Shown one piece after another: positions 34,006-43,876 of a stretch of 64,000 nucleotides of DNA. The position numbers were made by a program, and so were the translations under genes. Every line of letters begins with the position of its first letter. The first letter of the stretch is position 1. Source of the stretch: Prevotella sp. khp7 (GTDB lineage: Bacteria > Bacteroidota > Bacteroidia > Bacteroidales > Bacteroidaceae); the NCBI RefSeq assembly GCF_900109055.1, contig NZ_FOIV01000003.1, positions 372,001 to 436,000 of the forward strand, read 5' to 3'. The notes below the pieces were generated by a model, which did no database searches, was not told where the DNA came from, and saw nothing but the letters and a program-made list of their open reading frames with translations.

Positions 34006-35158
34006 GCTGTTTCTTGGCATTGTTAGGCTTGTTATTGCCACCATTGCCACCACGGTTGGCGGGTTTCTTCTTTTTCTTTTTCTTAGCCTTGTCAAAGCGG
34101 CTGATGTCGCCTCCTGCCAAGTCGATGTTGGGTTTCTCTTCTACTGACTTCTTGCCGTTCTCGTTCAGTGATTCGGGCTTCTCACCGTTGCGATTCATCT
34201 CGATAACCTCCTTGGCCCTCTCGGCACTGATGGTCTCGAGATTTGCTGCTATGTTCTTATCGGTAGAGTAGGTGACGAGTCCTGCCAAGATGTCGCTCTT
34301 AAACAAATGGTATTCGGCATCCATTGTGTGCAGGGTAATCTCTTTACCAGGTAATTTCTTGCCTGCCTCTACGTAGTCGTCTACTTCGTAGTTAAGACAG
34401 CATTTCAGTTTGGCGCACATACCTGCCAGCTTCTGAGGGTTCAGCGAGATGTCTTGGAATCGGGCTGCGTTAGTGCTTACCGTAGTAAAGTTCTTCATCC
34501 ATGTGGCGCAACATAGCTCACGTCCGCAAGGACCGGTACCGCCAATACGTCCAGCTTCCTGACGGGCACCAATCTGTTTCATCTCAATGCGAACATGGAA
34601 TGCTGCTGCCAAATCCTTGATTAGTTGGCGGAAGTCAACGCGCTCATCGGCTATATAGTAGAATATGGCCTTGTTACCATCGCCCTGATACTCCACGTCG
34701 CCAATCTTCATATCGAGCCCCAGACCTTTGGCTATCTTGCGGCTCTCTATCATCGTTGAGTGCTCGCGGGCTTTCGCCTCTTGGAACTTCTGCATGTCGG
34801 TCTCACGGGCTATACGGTATACGCGCTTAATGTCGTCGGGCGACTTGATGTTGGCCTTTTTCAACTGAAGTTTTACCAGACGTCCAGTGAGCGTAACTAC
34901 GCCTATATCGTGTCCAGGACTTGCTTCTACTGCCACCACATCACCCTTCTTCAGGTTCAGGTTGTTCACGTTGTGGTAGTATCCCTTGCGGGTGTGCTTG
35001 AACTGCACTTCTACCAGATCGGTGGTGTCCACGTTGCCTGGTACGTCAGCCAGCCAGTCGTATGTGTTCAACTGCCTGTCCTGTCGTCCAACAGCCTGAT
35101 GGCACAAGCCTCGGTCGCATCCTATCATGATGGTATGTTCCTTTGTATTGTCAGTCAT
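33995..35158 (-). CDS. ricT: PSP1-domain protein RicT/YaaT
   Basis: 387 residues. The PSP1 C-terminal domain is seen around 'YYIADERVDFRQLIKDLAA' and 'RIEMKQIGARQEAGRIGG'. The conserved cysteines are in 'GPCGRELCCATW' and 'MCAKLKCCLNYE', as in the Fe-S-linked RicT subunit of the RNA-maturation complex. The tail (about 350-387) is a Lys-rich low-complexity extension, including a run of Lys. It is upstream of gldH and downstream of holB; the holB-ricT-gldH order is common in Bacteroidales. Confidence 0.9.
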   Translation of the reverse strand: MTDNTKEHTIMIGCDRGLCHQAVGRQDRQLNTYDWLADVPGNVDTTDLVEVQFKHTRKGYYHNVNNLNLKKGDVVAVEASPGHDIGVVTLTGRLVKLQLKKANIKSPDDIKRVYRIARETDMQKFQEAKAREHSTMIESRKIAKGLGLDMKIGDVEYQGDGNKAIFYYIADERVDFRQLIKDLAAAFHVRIEMKQIGARQEAGRIGGTGPCGRELCCATWMKNFTTVSTNAARFQDISLNPQKLAGMCAKLKCCLNYEVDDYVEAGKKLPGKEITLHTMDAEYHLFKSDILAGLVTYSTDKNIAANLETISAERAKEVIEMNRNGEKPESLNENGKKSVEEKPNIDLAGGDISRFDKAKKKKKKKPANRGGNGGNNKPNNAKKQHAE

Positions 35159-35187
35159 ATCTTTATTGTTTATTATCTTGTCTTTTC

Positions 35188-36300
35188 TTACTTTTGCAAA
35201 AGCAGAACTATCATCTGTAGTGCAAGGTCGAAGAATACAATCTTCGCGTTTGCATTCTGCCCGATGTCGCGAATAGCCAGATTTGCCAGGTCGCTGATAG
35301 GCAGGATATTCTTTTCGTTAACGAATCGAGCGAAGTTGCGTGCGAAGTCCTCTTCTTTTTGCGTCATGTAGTTCAGTTCCTCTTGCTGGAAGTTGTACAT
35401 GAAGTTCTCTCGCGTCATTGTCAGAAAGTAGGTCAACCAGCGTTTCTGTTTCTCTCGTCCCATATTGGCCAGCTGCTCGCTCCATCTCCTCAACTCCTTT
35501 ATCTTGCGCTGGTAAGCCAGTCTCATAAGCATGATATAGAGGTCGAGGAACAGTTCGTTTTCCGAATTCACCTGCAACTCCTCCAATGCCTTCAGCCAAT
35601 TGCCGTTGGCTCTGCGACTGATGCGATGAGCCTCTTCTTCGCTCACCCCTCTGCGCTCTATCAGTGCATTTCTGATATCAGCCTCATTGGTACGCTTGAT
35701 GTCAATGCGCTGCACACGGCTGCGTATGGTCTCCAGCAGTTTGTCGGGTTCCTCGCTCACCATGATGAACACCGTCTGCTGTGGTGGCTCCTCTATCAGC
35801 TTCAGCAATTTGTTGGCGCACTCTATGTTCATACGCTCGGGCAGCCAGATAACGCTGACTTTGAAGCCTCCCTGACTCGACTTCAGACTCAGTTTCCTCA
35901 CCAGGTTGTCACTCTCGCCTGCGGTAATGATGGCCTGCTGGTTCTCGCCTTCCATCATCTTCATCCACTCGTCCATGGTGAAGTAGGGCGTCTGAGATAT
36001 CATCTCGTGCCACTCTTTAGCAAAGTCGTCGCTTACGGGCTTGTGGTCAGTACTCATCGAGGGCAATTTGATGGTGGGGTAGGTGAAATGTAGGTCAGGA
36101 TGTTCCAGCTTCTGCAACATGGCCTTGGCTGATGGCGTGCCGTTGTCGAGCAGCTGACATGCGAAGGCTGTTGCCAGCGCCATCTTTCCGCTACCCATGG
36201 GCCCGCAGAGCATCAGTGCATGAGGCAGACGGTCTTCTTTCACCATCTGCATCAGCCGTTCCTTGGCTTCCTGTTGTCCTATCACCTCATCAAATGTCAT
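35188..36300 (-). CDS. holB: DNA polymerase III subunit delta'
   Basis: 370 residues of a clamp-loader AAA+ subunit. 'MTFDEVIGQQEAKERL' is the usual start. The P-loop 'CGPMGSGKMALATAFA' has Met in place of the usual Thr/Ser after GK, which fits the ATP-inactive delta' role. 'VIWLPERMNIECANKLLKLI' and 'LLETIRSRVQRIDI' (sensor 1 and SRC-like motif) follow. It helps load the sliding clamp at replication forks. The start overlaps the metF stop by 4 bp. Confidence 0.92.
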   Translation of the reverse strand: MTFDEVIGQQEAKERLMQMVKEDRLPHALMLCGPMGSGKMALATAFACQLLDNGTPSAKAMLQKLEHPDLHFTYPTIKLPSMSTDHKPVSDDFAKEWHEMISQTPYFTMDEWMKMMEGENQQAIITAGESDNLVRKLSLKSSQGGFKVSVIWLPERMNIECANKLLKLIEEPPQQTVFIMVSEEPDKLLETIRSRVQRIDIKRTNEADIRNALIERRGVSEEEAHRISRRANGNWLKALEELQVNSENELFLDLYIMLMRLAYQRKIKELRRWSEQLANMGREKQKRWLTYFLTMTRENFMYNFQQEELNYMTQKEEDFARNFARFVNEKNILPISDLANLAIRDIGQNANAKIVFFDLALQMIVLLLQK

Positions 36301-37250
36301 AGTCTCTTTGCTACTTCAATAACAGAATCTACAGCCGATACGGTGTAGAAGTGAATATTGTTCACCCCGTGGCCATACAGTTCCTTGCACTGAGCTGTGG
36401 TCCATTCTATGCCTAGTTGACGGGCATCTTCATCAGTCTTGCACTTCACCACCTCCTTGGCCAGTGCCTCAGGAATGTCACAATGGAAGGTTTTTGGTAC
36501 AACCGTCAGCTGAGCAAGTTTGGCAAAGGGCTTGATGCCAGGGATAATGGGAATGGTGATACCCATCTGTCGTGCTTTCTCGACAAAGGCGAAGTATTTC
36601 TCGTTGTCGTAGAACAACTGTGTCACTGCATATTGTGCACCCAGCTCTTGCTTCTCTTTCAGATACTGCATGTCCATCTCCAAGTTGGGCGCCTCCTCGT
36701 GCTTCTCGGGATAGCAGGCCACGCCATAGGCAAAGGGTTTGCCTGGGCGTTTGATGGGTGTGCCGTCGGCAAAAAATCCCTCGTTGAACCGCTTCACCTG
36801 CTTCATCAGTTCTGTGGTGTGGGCATGCCCGCCTGGTGTGGGCACAAAGCGACTGTCTTCCTTCGCTTTGTCGCCACGCAGCAGCAGCACGTCGCTGATG
36901 CCAAGGAACTGCAGGTCGAGTAATTCGTATTCTATCTCCTCAATCGTAGAGCCGCTGCATATCACATGGGGCTGAACGGGGATGTTATATCGCTGTTGTA
37001 TGGCAGCGGCAATGGCCACCGTTCCAGGGCGTCGGCGGATGCGCTGACGTTCAAACTGCCCGTTGTCCAACTCTTTGTATACATATTCCGAGTGGTGGGT
37101 CGTAATGTTGATATAGGCAGGATTCAGCTCCAGCATCTTGTCGATATCGGCAAACAGCTTTTCCGTACCCGTCCCCTTCAGCGGCGGCAGTACCTCTATA
37201 GAGAACCGCCTGCAGCTCTTATCTTGGTGAATAAACTCAGTAACACTCAT
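36297..37250 (-). CDS. metF: 5,10-Methylenetetrahydrofolate reductase
   Basis: 317 residues from the ATG at 37250 ('MSVTEFIHQDKSCRRFSIEV'); codons further upstream precede the promoter. The TIM-barrel flavoprotein motifs are 'FSIEVLPPLKGTGTEKLFAD', 'YINITTHHSEY' (FAD/folate Glu and His region), 'DVLLLRGDK' and 'PIIPGIKPF'. It supplies methyl-folate for methionine synthesis; a stand-alone MetH reactivation protein is encoded at 49052. A minus-strand CAAAGATA (TATCTTTG) box lies only 10 nt upstream. Confidence 0.95.
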   Translation of the reverse strand: MSVTEFIHQDKSCRRFSIEVLPPLKGTGTEKLFADIDKMLELNPAYINITTHHSEYVYKELDNGQFERQRIRRRPGTVAIAAAIQQRYNIPVQPHVICSGSTIEEIEYELLDLQFLGISDVLLLRGDKAKEDSRFVPTPGGHAHTTELMKQVKRFNEGFFADGTPIKRPGKPFAYGVACYPEKHEEAPNLEMDMQYLKEKQELGAQYAVTQLFYDNEKYFAFVEKARQMGITIPIIPGIKPFAKLAQLTVVPKTFHCDIPEALAKEVVKCKTDEDARQLGIEWTTAQCKELYGHGVNNIHFYTVSAVDSVIEVAKRL

Positions 37251-37259
37251 AATTGGCTG

Positions 37260-37318
37260 CAAAGATAATAAAAAATATAGAGGTAAATTTACTTTTTTAC
37301 TTTTTTTTCTTACCTTTG
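37260..37318. promoter_or_regulatory. Divergent promoters for metF and the BASS-type transporter
   Basis: Minus strand TATCTTTG (37267-37260) for metF, and plus strand TACCTTTG (37311-37318) for the transporter. Each ends 8-10 nt from the start codon, implying very short leaders. No clear -33 TTG on either side. Confidence 0.5.
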
Positions 37319-37326
37319 CAGCGAAA

Positions 37327-38289
37327 ATGATGAGTATTAAGCAATTTCTTAAGGATTGGACCCTTCCCTGCGCCATAGCCATTGGTACGGTGGTTTATCT
37401 TACTTTCTATTTCGTGCCACAACTCGATGGGCTTGGCGACTCATTGGGCGAGGTGGTCGATACTGTTTTTCCGTTGATGGTGTTCTCAACGCTGTTCTCC
37501 ACTTATTGTCGTGTCGATTTCCATCAGATGCGTCCCCATCGTTGGCACTTGGGGGTGTTGCTGGCTCAGGTGGCGTTGGTTGCTCTTAACGTGTGGATTA
37601 TCTTCGGCGTTGAAGCCGATCCCGAGCAAAAGCTGCTGTGGGAGAGTGTGCTTACCTGTATCATTGGTCCTACGGCCACAGCCGCTCCTGTGGTTACTGC
37701 CAAGATTGGCGGTAACATCAATACTATGACCGCCTTTGTGGTCATCTCTGTCTTTGCTTCGGCCCTCATGATTCCCGCTGCGTTTCCTCTCATCGAGCGC
37801 GGCAGCCAGCTCGACTTCTGGACCGTCTTCTTCATCATCCTCCAAAAACTTGCCCTTGTGCTTGTGTCGCCGTTGGTGCTGGGATGGCTCGTTCAGCACT
37901 ATGCCAAGCGTTTCTGTGCTTGGCTCGTGTCTATCCCTGATCTCTCGTTCTATCTTTGGTCTGTTCAGCTGAGCGTCACCTCGGGGGTCACCGTTCGTAA
38001 CATCGTGCATAGCGATGCAGCCTTGCGCACCCTCCTGATGATAGCCGTCATGAGTCTGATTCTCTGCTTCATTCTTTTCCTTGTGGGGCGTTCTATCGGG
38101 CGCCATCTGGGCGACGAGATCGATGGCGGACAGGGCTCGTTCCAGAAGAATACGGCCCTCTCTATCTGGGTGGCTTACACCTATCTTAACCCCGTGGCCT
38201 CTGTCGGCGCTGGCTGCTATGTCTTATGGCAGAATATCATCAACTCTCTTGAACTCTGGGAGTACCGTCGCAAACATTCGGCGACCTGA
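37327..38289 (+). CDS. BASS-type membrane transporter
   Basis: 320 residues with about nine to ten membrane segments. The pattern 'LLWESVLTCIIGPTATAAPV' followed by 'KIGGNINTMTAFVVISVFAS' resembles the core of bile acid:sodium symporter-like (BASS) carriers, and a late 'LSIWVAYTYLNPVASVGAG' matches the family's second crossover motif. The substrate is unknown. The start may be the second ATG (37330). It is divergent from metF and shares a bidirectional terminator with the GH51 gene. Confidence 0.65.
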   Translation: MMSIKQFLKDWTLPCAIAIGTVVYLTFYFVPQLDGLGDSLGEVVDTVFPLMVFSTLFSTYCRVDFHQMRPHRWHLGVLLAQVALVALNVWIIFGVEADPEQKLLWESVLTCIIGPTATAAPVVTAKIGGNINTMTAFVVISVFASALMIPAAFPLIERGSQLDFWTVFFIILQKLALVLVSPLVLGWLVQHYAKRFCAWLVSIPDLSFYLWSVQLSVTSGVTVRNIVHSDAALRTLLMIAVMSLILCFILFLVGRSIGRHLGDEIDGGQGSFQKNTALSIWVAYTYLNPVASVGAGCYVLWQNIINSLELWEYRRKHSAT

Positions 38290-38315
38290 TTTGTTATGAG
38301 TCGGATTGTAAGAAA

Positions 38316-38351
38316 AATTAAATCCCCCGACAATTGACGGGGGATTTAATT
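38316..38351. terminator. Bidirectional terminator between transporter and GH51 genes
   Basis: AATTAAATCCCCC (38316-38328) and its exact reverse complement (38339-38351) with a 10-nt loop. A/T tails on both sides let it serve both converging genes. Confidence 0.85.
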
Positions 38352-38356
38352 ATTGT

Positions 38357-40369
38357 CTATTTCTTAACCTTGTAGATTCGGAAGGTCTTGGCAGGGATGT
38401 CGTCTAAGAGGAGTGAACTCTTCTTGCCAGCATCGACCTGGCAACTGCCTTCTATAGGAATGATCTTCTCAGGATTGTCGAGCGTGTTCTCGTCGTCGTC
38501 ACCATCGTGTGTGAGGGTGATAATCTGGGCGGTACGGGTGCCCTTCATGCCCTGCAGCTGGATGCTGAGTGGCTGGGCTTTATCGCTGGTGTTCACCACC
38601 TTGATGATGACCTCGCCTGTCGCCTTGTCGAATACACTGCTGGCGAAGAGACCATCCTGCCCCTCCTGACCTGCTACAGGCTTGCCCTGCATGGTGAGTG
38701 GGAGCACGTTGGTACCCTTGTTGACAGCATAAAGTTGCTGAACGTAGTAACTTACCGACTTGAACATGCGGAGATTGTCGAACCAAATGGCATCTGGTCG
38801 CCACTGCCAGCCCTCAACATGGGCGAAGAGGGGAGCGTAGGTCGCCATGTGTACGATGTCGGCATTGCGCTCGATGCCTGTCATGTGGGCAGCCTCTAAA
38901 AGTGAGGTGTAGTAGTGATTCCACTTGTGATTGTTGGCACCATGGCAGGCATATTCGCCAGCAAACACACGGGGACCCTTACGGTCGTAGGAGTCGTAGC
39001 GCAGACCGTGGCTGAGGAACCAATTCTCGTTGCGGTAGTAATGCTCGTCATAGAGGTCGACTTTGAGCTCTTTCATGCGAGGCTGTAGTAAGTCGAAGTC
39101 CCAGCCCTCAGAGTTAGGACCAGTAGTGCCGATGAGCTTGATGTTGGGATATTTGGCACGGATGGCGTCGGAGAATTTCTTAAGTCTGGCAGTGAACACA
39201 GGACCGAAACCTCCATGCTGTTCGTCGTAGTCCCACTGTTCGTTGCCCACGCCGAGATATTTCAGGTTGAAGGGCTCGGGATGGCCCATCTCAGCGCGTA
39301 CCTTACCCCACTGAGAGTCGACGGGACCGTTGGCAAACTCGATGAGGTCGAGCGCATCTTGGATATAGCTGTCGAGGCTGTCGAGGGCTACATGAACACC
39401 AGGCTTGGTAGGGTCTGGATTCTGGAACTGACATGAGAGACCGCACGAGATGACGGGCAGAGCCTCAGAACCGAAATCCTCACAGAGCTGGAAGAACTCG
39501 AAGAAACCGAGACCATAGCTCTGAAAGTAGTCGGGATAGAAACGATGGCCAAAAGTATAGTGCCAACGGTTCTCGTTGAGTGGACGGTTCTCTACAGGAC
39601 CAACGCTGTTCTTCCACTGATAGCGGCTTTCGAGGTTTACACCTTCAACAATGCAACCGCCAGGGAAACGGAACACGCCAGGACGCATGTCGTAGAGCGC
39701 CTGAGCCAGATCTTTGCGCATGCCGTTCTCGCGTCCTTTCCATGTGTCAACGGGGAAAAGGGATATATGTTCTACGTCAGTCGTAACCTTCTTGCCTGTG
39801 AGGAAAATGCGAAGAGCGCCCTTGGCTTCGGTGCGGGGCGACTTAATCTCGGCAGTGTATTTCTTCCACTCCTTACCTTCGATATTAATATTGACACGGG
39901 CGAAACGCTGATCCTCGCCCATAGTGTCGTTGTCGACAAAACTCACCTCGAGGGTAGACTTTCCGCCCTCAGGGCAGCGGGCCCAAAGCGAGAAACGGTA
40001 AGTGGCATCTTTCTTGGTGGCGATGCCGAAGAAACCTTCGTTCTCTAGACCTGTGAACTTGTCGTTGTGGCCAGCATAGCCGAGACGTACGTAGTGGGGA
40101 TTGCGCTCAAAGGGGCCGTCAGAGCGAACCTCGAAATTTCCGTATGCACGCCAACCCATCAGACTTTGGGGGAACTCGAAAGAGCGGTTTTTCACCATTT
40201 CAGCATACAAACCGCCATCGGCTGCGTAGTTGATATCCTCGAAGAAGATGCCGTACATCGTAGGCTGTACGGGAGCCCCTAACTTCTTGGTGTTCACGTC
40301 GAGGACGTGGGTCTGAGCAGCGACCGACAGGCCGATGGTCAGTAGACTGATTGTTGCAAATTTCCTCAT
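38357..40369 (-). CDS. GH51 alpha-L-arabinofuranosidase
   Basis: 670 residues from the ATG at 40369, with a signal peptide ending near 'SVAAQ'. The order is 'YGIFFEDINYAADGGLYAEM', a carbohydrate-binding-like beta insert (about 85-205), then the TIM barrel 'FRFPGGCIVEGVNLESRYQW'. The acid/base Glu is in 'LGVGNEQW' and the nucleophile Glu in 'VDLYDEHYY'. A C-terminal beta domain follows. It cuts arabinofuranosyl side chains from arabinoxylan or arabinan in the periplasm. A minus-strand TACTTTTG box lies at 40409-40402. The next operon encodes a xylose-type importer, fitting arabinoxylan use. Confidence 0.95.
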   Translation of the reverse strand: MRKFATISLLTIGLSVAAQTHVLDVNTKKLGAPVQPTMYGIFFEDINYAADGGLYAEMVKNRSFEFPQSLMGWRAYGNFEVRSDGPFERNPHYVRLGYAGHNDKFTGLENEGFFGIATKKDATYRFSLWARCPEGGKSTLEVSFVDNDTMGEDQRFARVNINIEGKEWKKYTAEIKSPRTEAKGALRIFLTGKKVTTDVEHISLFPVDTWKGRENGMRKDLAQALYDMRPGVFRFPGGCIVEGVNLESRYQWKNSVGPVENRPLNENRWHYTFGHRFYPDYFQSYGLGFFEFFQLCEDFGSEALPVISCGLSCQFQNPDPTKPGVHVALDSLDSYIQDALDLIEFANGPVDSQWGKVRAEMGHPEPFNLKYLGVGNEQWDYDEQHGGFGPVFTARLKKFSDAIRAKYPNIKLIGTTGPNSEGWDFDLLQPRMKELKVDLYDEHYYRNENWFLSHGLRYDSYDRKGPRVFAGEYACHGANNHKWNHYYTSLLEAAHMTGIERNADIVHMATYAPLFAHVEGWQWRPDAIWFDNLRMFKSVSYYVQQLYAVNKGTNVLPLTMQGKPVAGQEGQDGLFASSVFDKATGEVIIKVVNTSDKAQPLSIQLQGMKGTRTAQIITLTHDGDDDENTLDNPEKIIPIEGSCQVDAGKKSSLLLDDIPAKTFRIYKVKK

Positions 40370-40401
40370 TTTTTTAGTAGTTGTTAGTAACATGACGGGC
40401 A

Positions 40402-40409
40402 CAAAAGTA
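40402..40409 (-). promoter_or_regulatory. -7 box for the GH51 gene
   Basis: Minus strand TACTTTTG, 32 nt upstream of the ATG at 40369. It matches TAnnTTTG. Confidence 0.5.
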
Positions 40410-40472
40410 CATAAAAAAAACGATATAGATGATACATTATAGAAAAAATAACATTTTTATGACGGAAAATGT

Positions 40473-40503
40473 TTGGCAGTTTCAGTGGAAAGCAGTAACT
40501 TTG
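40473..40503 (+). promoter_or_regulatory. Promoter of the kinase-transporter-receiver operon
   Basis: TTG 40473-40475, a 20-nt spacer, TAACTTTG 40496-40503; 26 nt before the kinase ATG. Confidence 0.75.
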
Positions 40504-40529
40504 CAGAGATTTTCTAAGAACCTAAGGGT

Positions 40530-42365
40530 ATGATGATTAACCATTATCTACGGATATTGTATGTCGGTGCGGCTTTTCTGACAGCGTCGGAGACGTCGGC
40601 TCAAACTTTACAGTGCTCAGATACAATAGTTCATCGGCAGTTGCAGGAAGCGATGTGGAAAGCTTCTGGAGGCAACTCGAGAGATGAACTATACGATGCC
40701 TGTGTGGCTTTTCATAGGCATGCCAAGGAAGAGGGCGACATCGTTGCGGCTAATAATGCGTGGGTGTGTGGCATCATGTACAACTTAGGTAAGATGGATA
40801 TCAAGGAAGCCTATTATGTGACTCAAGCGATGAAAACCGACATTATGACCAGCAGGTATCCTGAAGCTGGGGATTTTTATGTGGCGAATATGCTTGGGCA
40901 TATATATAATACCTGTGGTAATATTCCCGGTGCGCAGGAAGAACTGTTGAAGTCGGCCGAGTTGATTAAGGGTACCATGTTTGAGCGCGAAGGACTGGCT
41001 TTTATCTATCTCGCGCTTGCCCATGCACATCTTAATAATGATTTGAAGGAGAGCCTTCATTGGATTGACGTGACGCTGGAGGAGGCGGGGAAGTTTAAAG
41101 GTTCGTGGAACTATTACAGGGCTCTGATTGATGCCTATGCCATCAAGGCAATTGTGAGGTTCAAACAAAGAAACTATGATGCATTCAACAAGTGTTTCAG
41201 TATGATGGAGGATGTTGAAAGAACAAGTAAGATATCCTCTGGCGACCTCTTTGCACCCTATGCCCGTATTTACAAGACCTTGATTGACGGCGATACGGAA
41301 AAGGCTTTGGCCGAGGCAGACGCGCTATCGAACCTGAAGGAACAGTATCTCGTAAAATGTGACATATTCCGTTATATTGGCGATAACGACAAGGCTTTCC
41401 TGACCCAGAGAGAACTGATGCACAAACGTGACTCTATCACGGGAGTGATGATCGCGGAGAATATGCGGCAGCATGAAGCAGAGATAGGACTTGTCGTTAA
41501 GCAGAAGAAAACGGCCAGGGTGATGAACTTTGTATTGCTCGGCGCCGTTGCGTTGGCATTTCTCGTTATCGTGCTGTTGGTGCGCATCCTCCTTATACGT
41601 AGGAATTTCTCAAAGCGACTTATGGTTAAGAACGAGGAACTGAGAGCTGCTTATAAGAAAGTTACGGCTGCCGATGAGATGAAAACGGAGTTTATCAGGA
41701 ATGTGAGTCATGAGATACGTACGCCGTTGAATATCATCAATGGTTTCTCCCAAGTGCTTACAGACGAGGATTGCACTTTTACGCCAGAAGAACGTCATGA
41801 GATAGCCACCACCATCGGTGAGAATACACGACAGATTACTTCGTTGGTGAACAAAATGCTGGCGTTGGCTAACGAAAGTACTAAAGATTTGATGGTTGAT
41901 GCTGTGGAGACGGACGTTGCTGATGTATGCCGAAGAGCCATAGAGGCAATGCCGATAATAGATACAGAGAAGATAAAAGTAGAGTTTATAGACTCGACAG
42001 ATGGCGAAACAACCATTGAGACAAATGGCGACAGCTTGCTACAGATATTAGAGAATCTGCTTGAGAATGCGGCTAAATTTACCGAACAAGGACACATATA
42101 CTTGAAACTCGACAGGGACGATGAGAACTTCTATTTCACTGTAGAGGATACGGGTTGCGGTATCCCTGATGACAAGAAAAGTACGATATTCGAGTATTTT
42201 GTGAAGGCAGACGAATTTAAACAAGGACTGGGATTAGGACTGGCCTATTGCAATAAGATCGCAAAAAAACTAAACGGAAAACTTTTGCTTGTTAAAACGT
42301 CGGATGAAGGAACGACATTTACGCTAAACTTACCGATTAAACATAAAAAACATAAAACATTATGA
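40530..42365 (+). CDS. TPR-sensor histidine kinase
   Basis: 611 residues. A signal peptide ends near 'ETSAQ'. The periplasmic region (about 26-325) is made of helical TPR-like repeats ('AGDFYVANMLGHIYNTCGN', 'EGLAFIYLALAHAHL'). One membrane helix is at about 333-353. A short coiled coil precedes the kinase core: H-box 'FIRNVSHEIRTPLNIINGF', N-box 'ILENLLENAAKFT', G1 'VEDTGCGIPDD', G2 'GLGLGLAYC'. All catalytic motifs are present. There is no attached receiver or output domain. The stop overlaps the start of the sugar symporter gene (ATGA), and a lone receiver follows, so the three are probably one operon. Confidence 0.92.
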   Translation: MMINHYLRILYVGAAFLTASETSAQTLQCSDTIVHRQLQEAMWKASGGNSRDELYDACVAFHRHAKEEGDIVAANNAWVCGIMYNLGKMDIKEAYYVTQAMKTDIMTSRYPEAGDFYVANMLGHIYNTCGNIPGAQEELLKSAELIKGTMFEREGLAFIYLALAHAHLNNDLKESLHWIDVTLEEAGKFKGSWNYYRALIDAYAIKAIVRFKQRNYDAFNKCFSMMEDVERTSKISSGDLFAPYARIYKTLIDGDTEKALAEADALSNLKEQYLVKCDIFRYIGDNDKAFLTQRELMHKRDSITGVMIAENMRQHEAEIGLVVKQKKTARVMNFVLLGAVALAFLVIVLLVRILLIRRNFSKRLMVKNEELRAAYKKVTAADEMKTEFIRNVSHEIRTPLNIINGFSQVLTDEDCTFTPEERHEIATTIGENTRQITSLVNKMLALANESTKDLMVDAVETDVADVCRRAIEAMPIIDTEKIKVEFIDSTDGETTIETNGDSLLQILENLLENAAKFTEQGHIYLKLDRDDENFYFTVEDTGCGIPDDKKSTIFEYFVKADEFKQGLGLGLAYCNKIAKKLNGKLLLVKTSDEGTTFTLNLPIKHKKHKTL

Positions 42366-43834
42366 ATCAACAAACTCAACAACAGGGTAGCAAAGCCTAC
42401 CTGATTTCAATCGTGATGGTTGCCGTACTTGGCGGCCTTCTGTTCGGCTATGACACTGCCGTTATTTCTGGTGCAGAGAAAGGTCTGCAAGCTTTCTTTA
42501 TGGAAGCAAAGGATTTTGCCTATACTGACGGATGGCATGGATTTACTTCTGCTTCCGCTCTGATAGGCTGTATCATTGGTTCTGCCCTGTCGGGCTATCT
42601 GGCCACCAATTTAGGCCGTAAGAAGTCGCTCATTATCGCAGGTATTCTGTTCTTCATCTCAGCCTTAGGCTCGATGGATCCGGAATTCATGTTCTTCGAA
42701 TATGGTACGCCAACTTATTCACTGCTGATCATGTTTAATATCTACCGCGTAATCGGTGGTATTGGCGTAGGTCTGGCTTCTGCCATCTGCCCAATGTACA
42801 TCGGCGAGGTGGCTCCTTCTAATATCAGAGGTATGCTGGTGAGCTGGAACCAGTTTGCTATTATCTTCGGTCAGTTGGTAGTTTACTTTGTGAACTTCTT
42901 TATCTTGGGAGACCACATCCAGCCGCTCGTAGAGGAGATGGGTAAGGGCTTGGCTGCAATTACCCCCGCTGCACAATGGACCGTGACAACAGGTTGGCGC
43001 TATATGTTCGGAAGTGAGGCTGTGCCCGCAGGACTCTTTGCATTGCTGATTTGCTTTGTACCTGAAACACCGCGTTATCTTGTAAGTATAGGTCAGGATC
43101 AGAAAGCTGAAGGTATTCTGGCTAAGATTAATGGTACTGCAAAAGCTGCTCAGATTTTGCAGGACATCAAGGATACGATGGTGGTGAAGACCGAGAAACT
43201 GATGACCTATGGCGCACTCTGTATCTTCGTGGGTATTATGCTGTCTGTATTCCAGCAGGCTGTTGGTATTAATGCCGTGCTCTACTATGCACCGCGTATC
43301 TTCGGCGACATGGGTATGGAGAATCCTATGGTGATTACCGTATTCATGGGCGTAATCAATATTCTGTTCACATTGGTTGCCATCTTTACTGTAGAGAAAC
43401 TTGGACGTAAGCCGCTGTTGATCTGTGGCTCGCTTGGTATGGCTTTGGGCGCTTTTGGCGTTGCTCTGACTTTCGGACACGCAGGTCTGGAGATGCTGAC
43501 AGCCGCTTCGTTACTGGTTTATTCGGCTTCGTTTATGTTTTCTTGGGGGCCCATTACTTGGGTGCTCATTGCAGAGATATTCCCCAACACCATTCGTGGT
43601 GGTGCGGTTGCCATCGCAGTAGCCTTCCAGTGGATATTTAATTTCATCGTCAGCTCTACCTTCGTACCGATGTTCAATATGCATTTGACGGAGGGGGATG
43701 ATTTCGGACACTGGTTTACGTATGGTCTGTATGGCATCATCTGTGTGATTGCGGCTCTCTTCGTTTGGCGACTGGTTCCTGAGACAAAGGGGAAGACCTT
43801 GGAGGATATGACCAAATTGTGGAAGAAAAAATAA
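42362..43834 (+). CDS. xylE: Sugar:H+ symporter, XylE-like MFS
   Basis: 490 residues with 12 membrane segments. Sugar-porter signatures are 'GGLLFGYDTAVISGAE', 'LATNLGRKKSLI', 'RVIGGIGVGLASAICPMYIG', 'PETPRYL', 'QQAVGINAVLYYAPRIF', 'EKLGRKPLL' and 'VPETKGKTLEDM'. Overall likeness is to D-xylose/proton symporters, so xylose is the likely cargo, though glucose or arabinose are possible. Translation is coupled to the upstream kinase through a 4-bp ATGA overlap. Confidence 0.88.
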   Translation: MNQQTQQQGSKAYLISIVMVAVLGGLLFGYDTAVISGAEKGLQAFFMEAKDFAYTDGWHGFTSASALIGCIIGSALSGYLATNLGRKKSLIIAGILFFISALGSMDPEFMFFEYGTPTYSLLIMFNIYRVIGGIGVGLASAICPMYIGEVAPSNIRGMLVSWNQFAIIFGQLVVYFVNFFILGDHIQPLVEEMGKGLAAITPAAQWTVTTGWRYMFGSEAVPAGLFALLICFVPETPRYLVSIGQDQKAEGILAKINGTAKAAQILQDIKDTMVVKTEKLMTYGALCIFVGIMLSVFQQAVGINAVLYYAPRIFGDMGMENPMVITVFMGVINILFTLVAIFTVEKLGRKPLLICGSLGMALGAFGVALTFGHAGLEMLTAASLLVYSASFMFSWGPITWVLIAEIFPNTIRGGAVAIAVAFQWIFNFIVSSTFVPMFNMHLTEGDDFGHWFTYGLYGIICVIAALFVWRLVPETKGKTLEDMTKLWKKK

Positions 43835-43876
43835 AAGAGATAAACAAATAATATTAATCGATTAAATAATGCCATT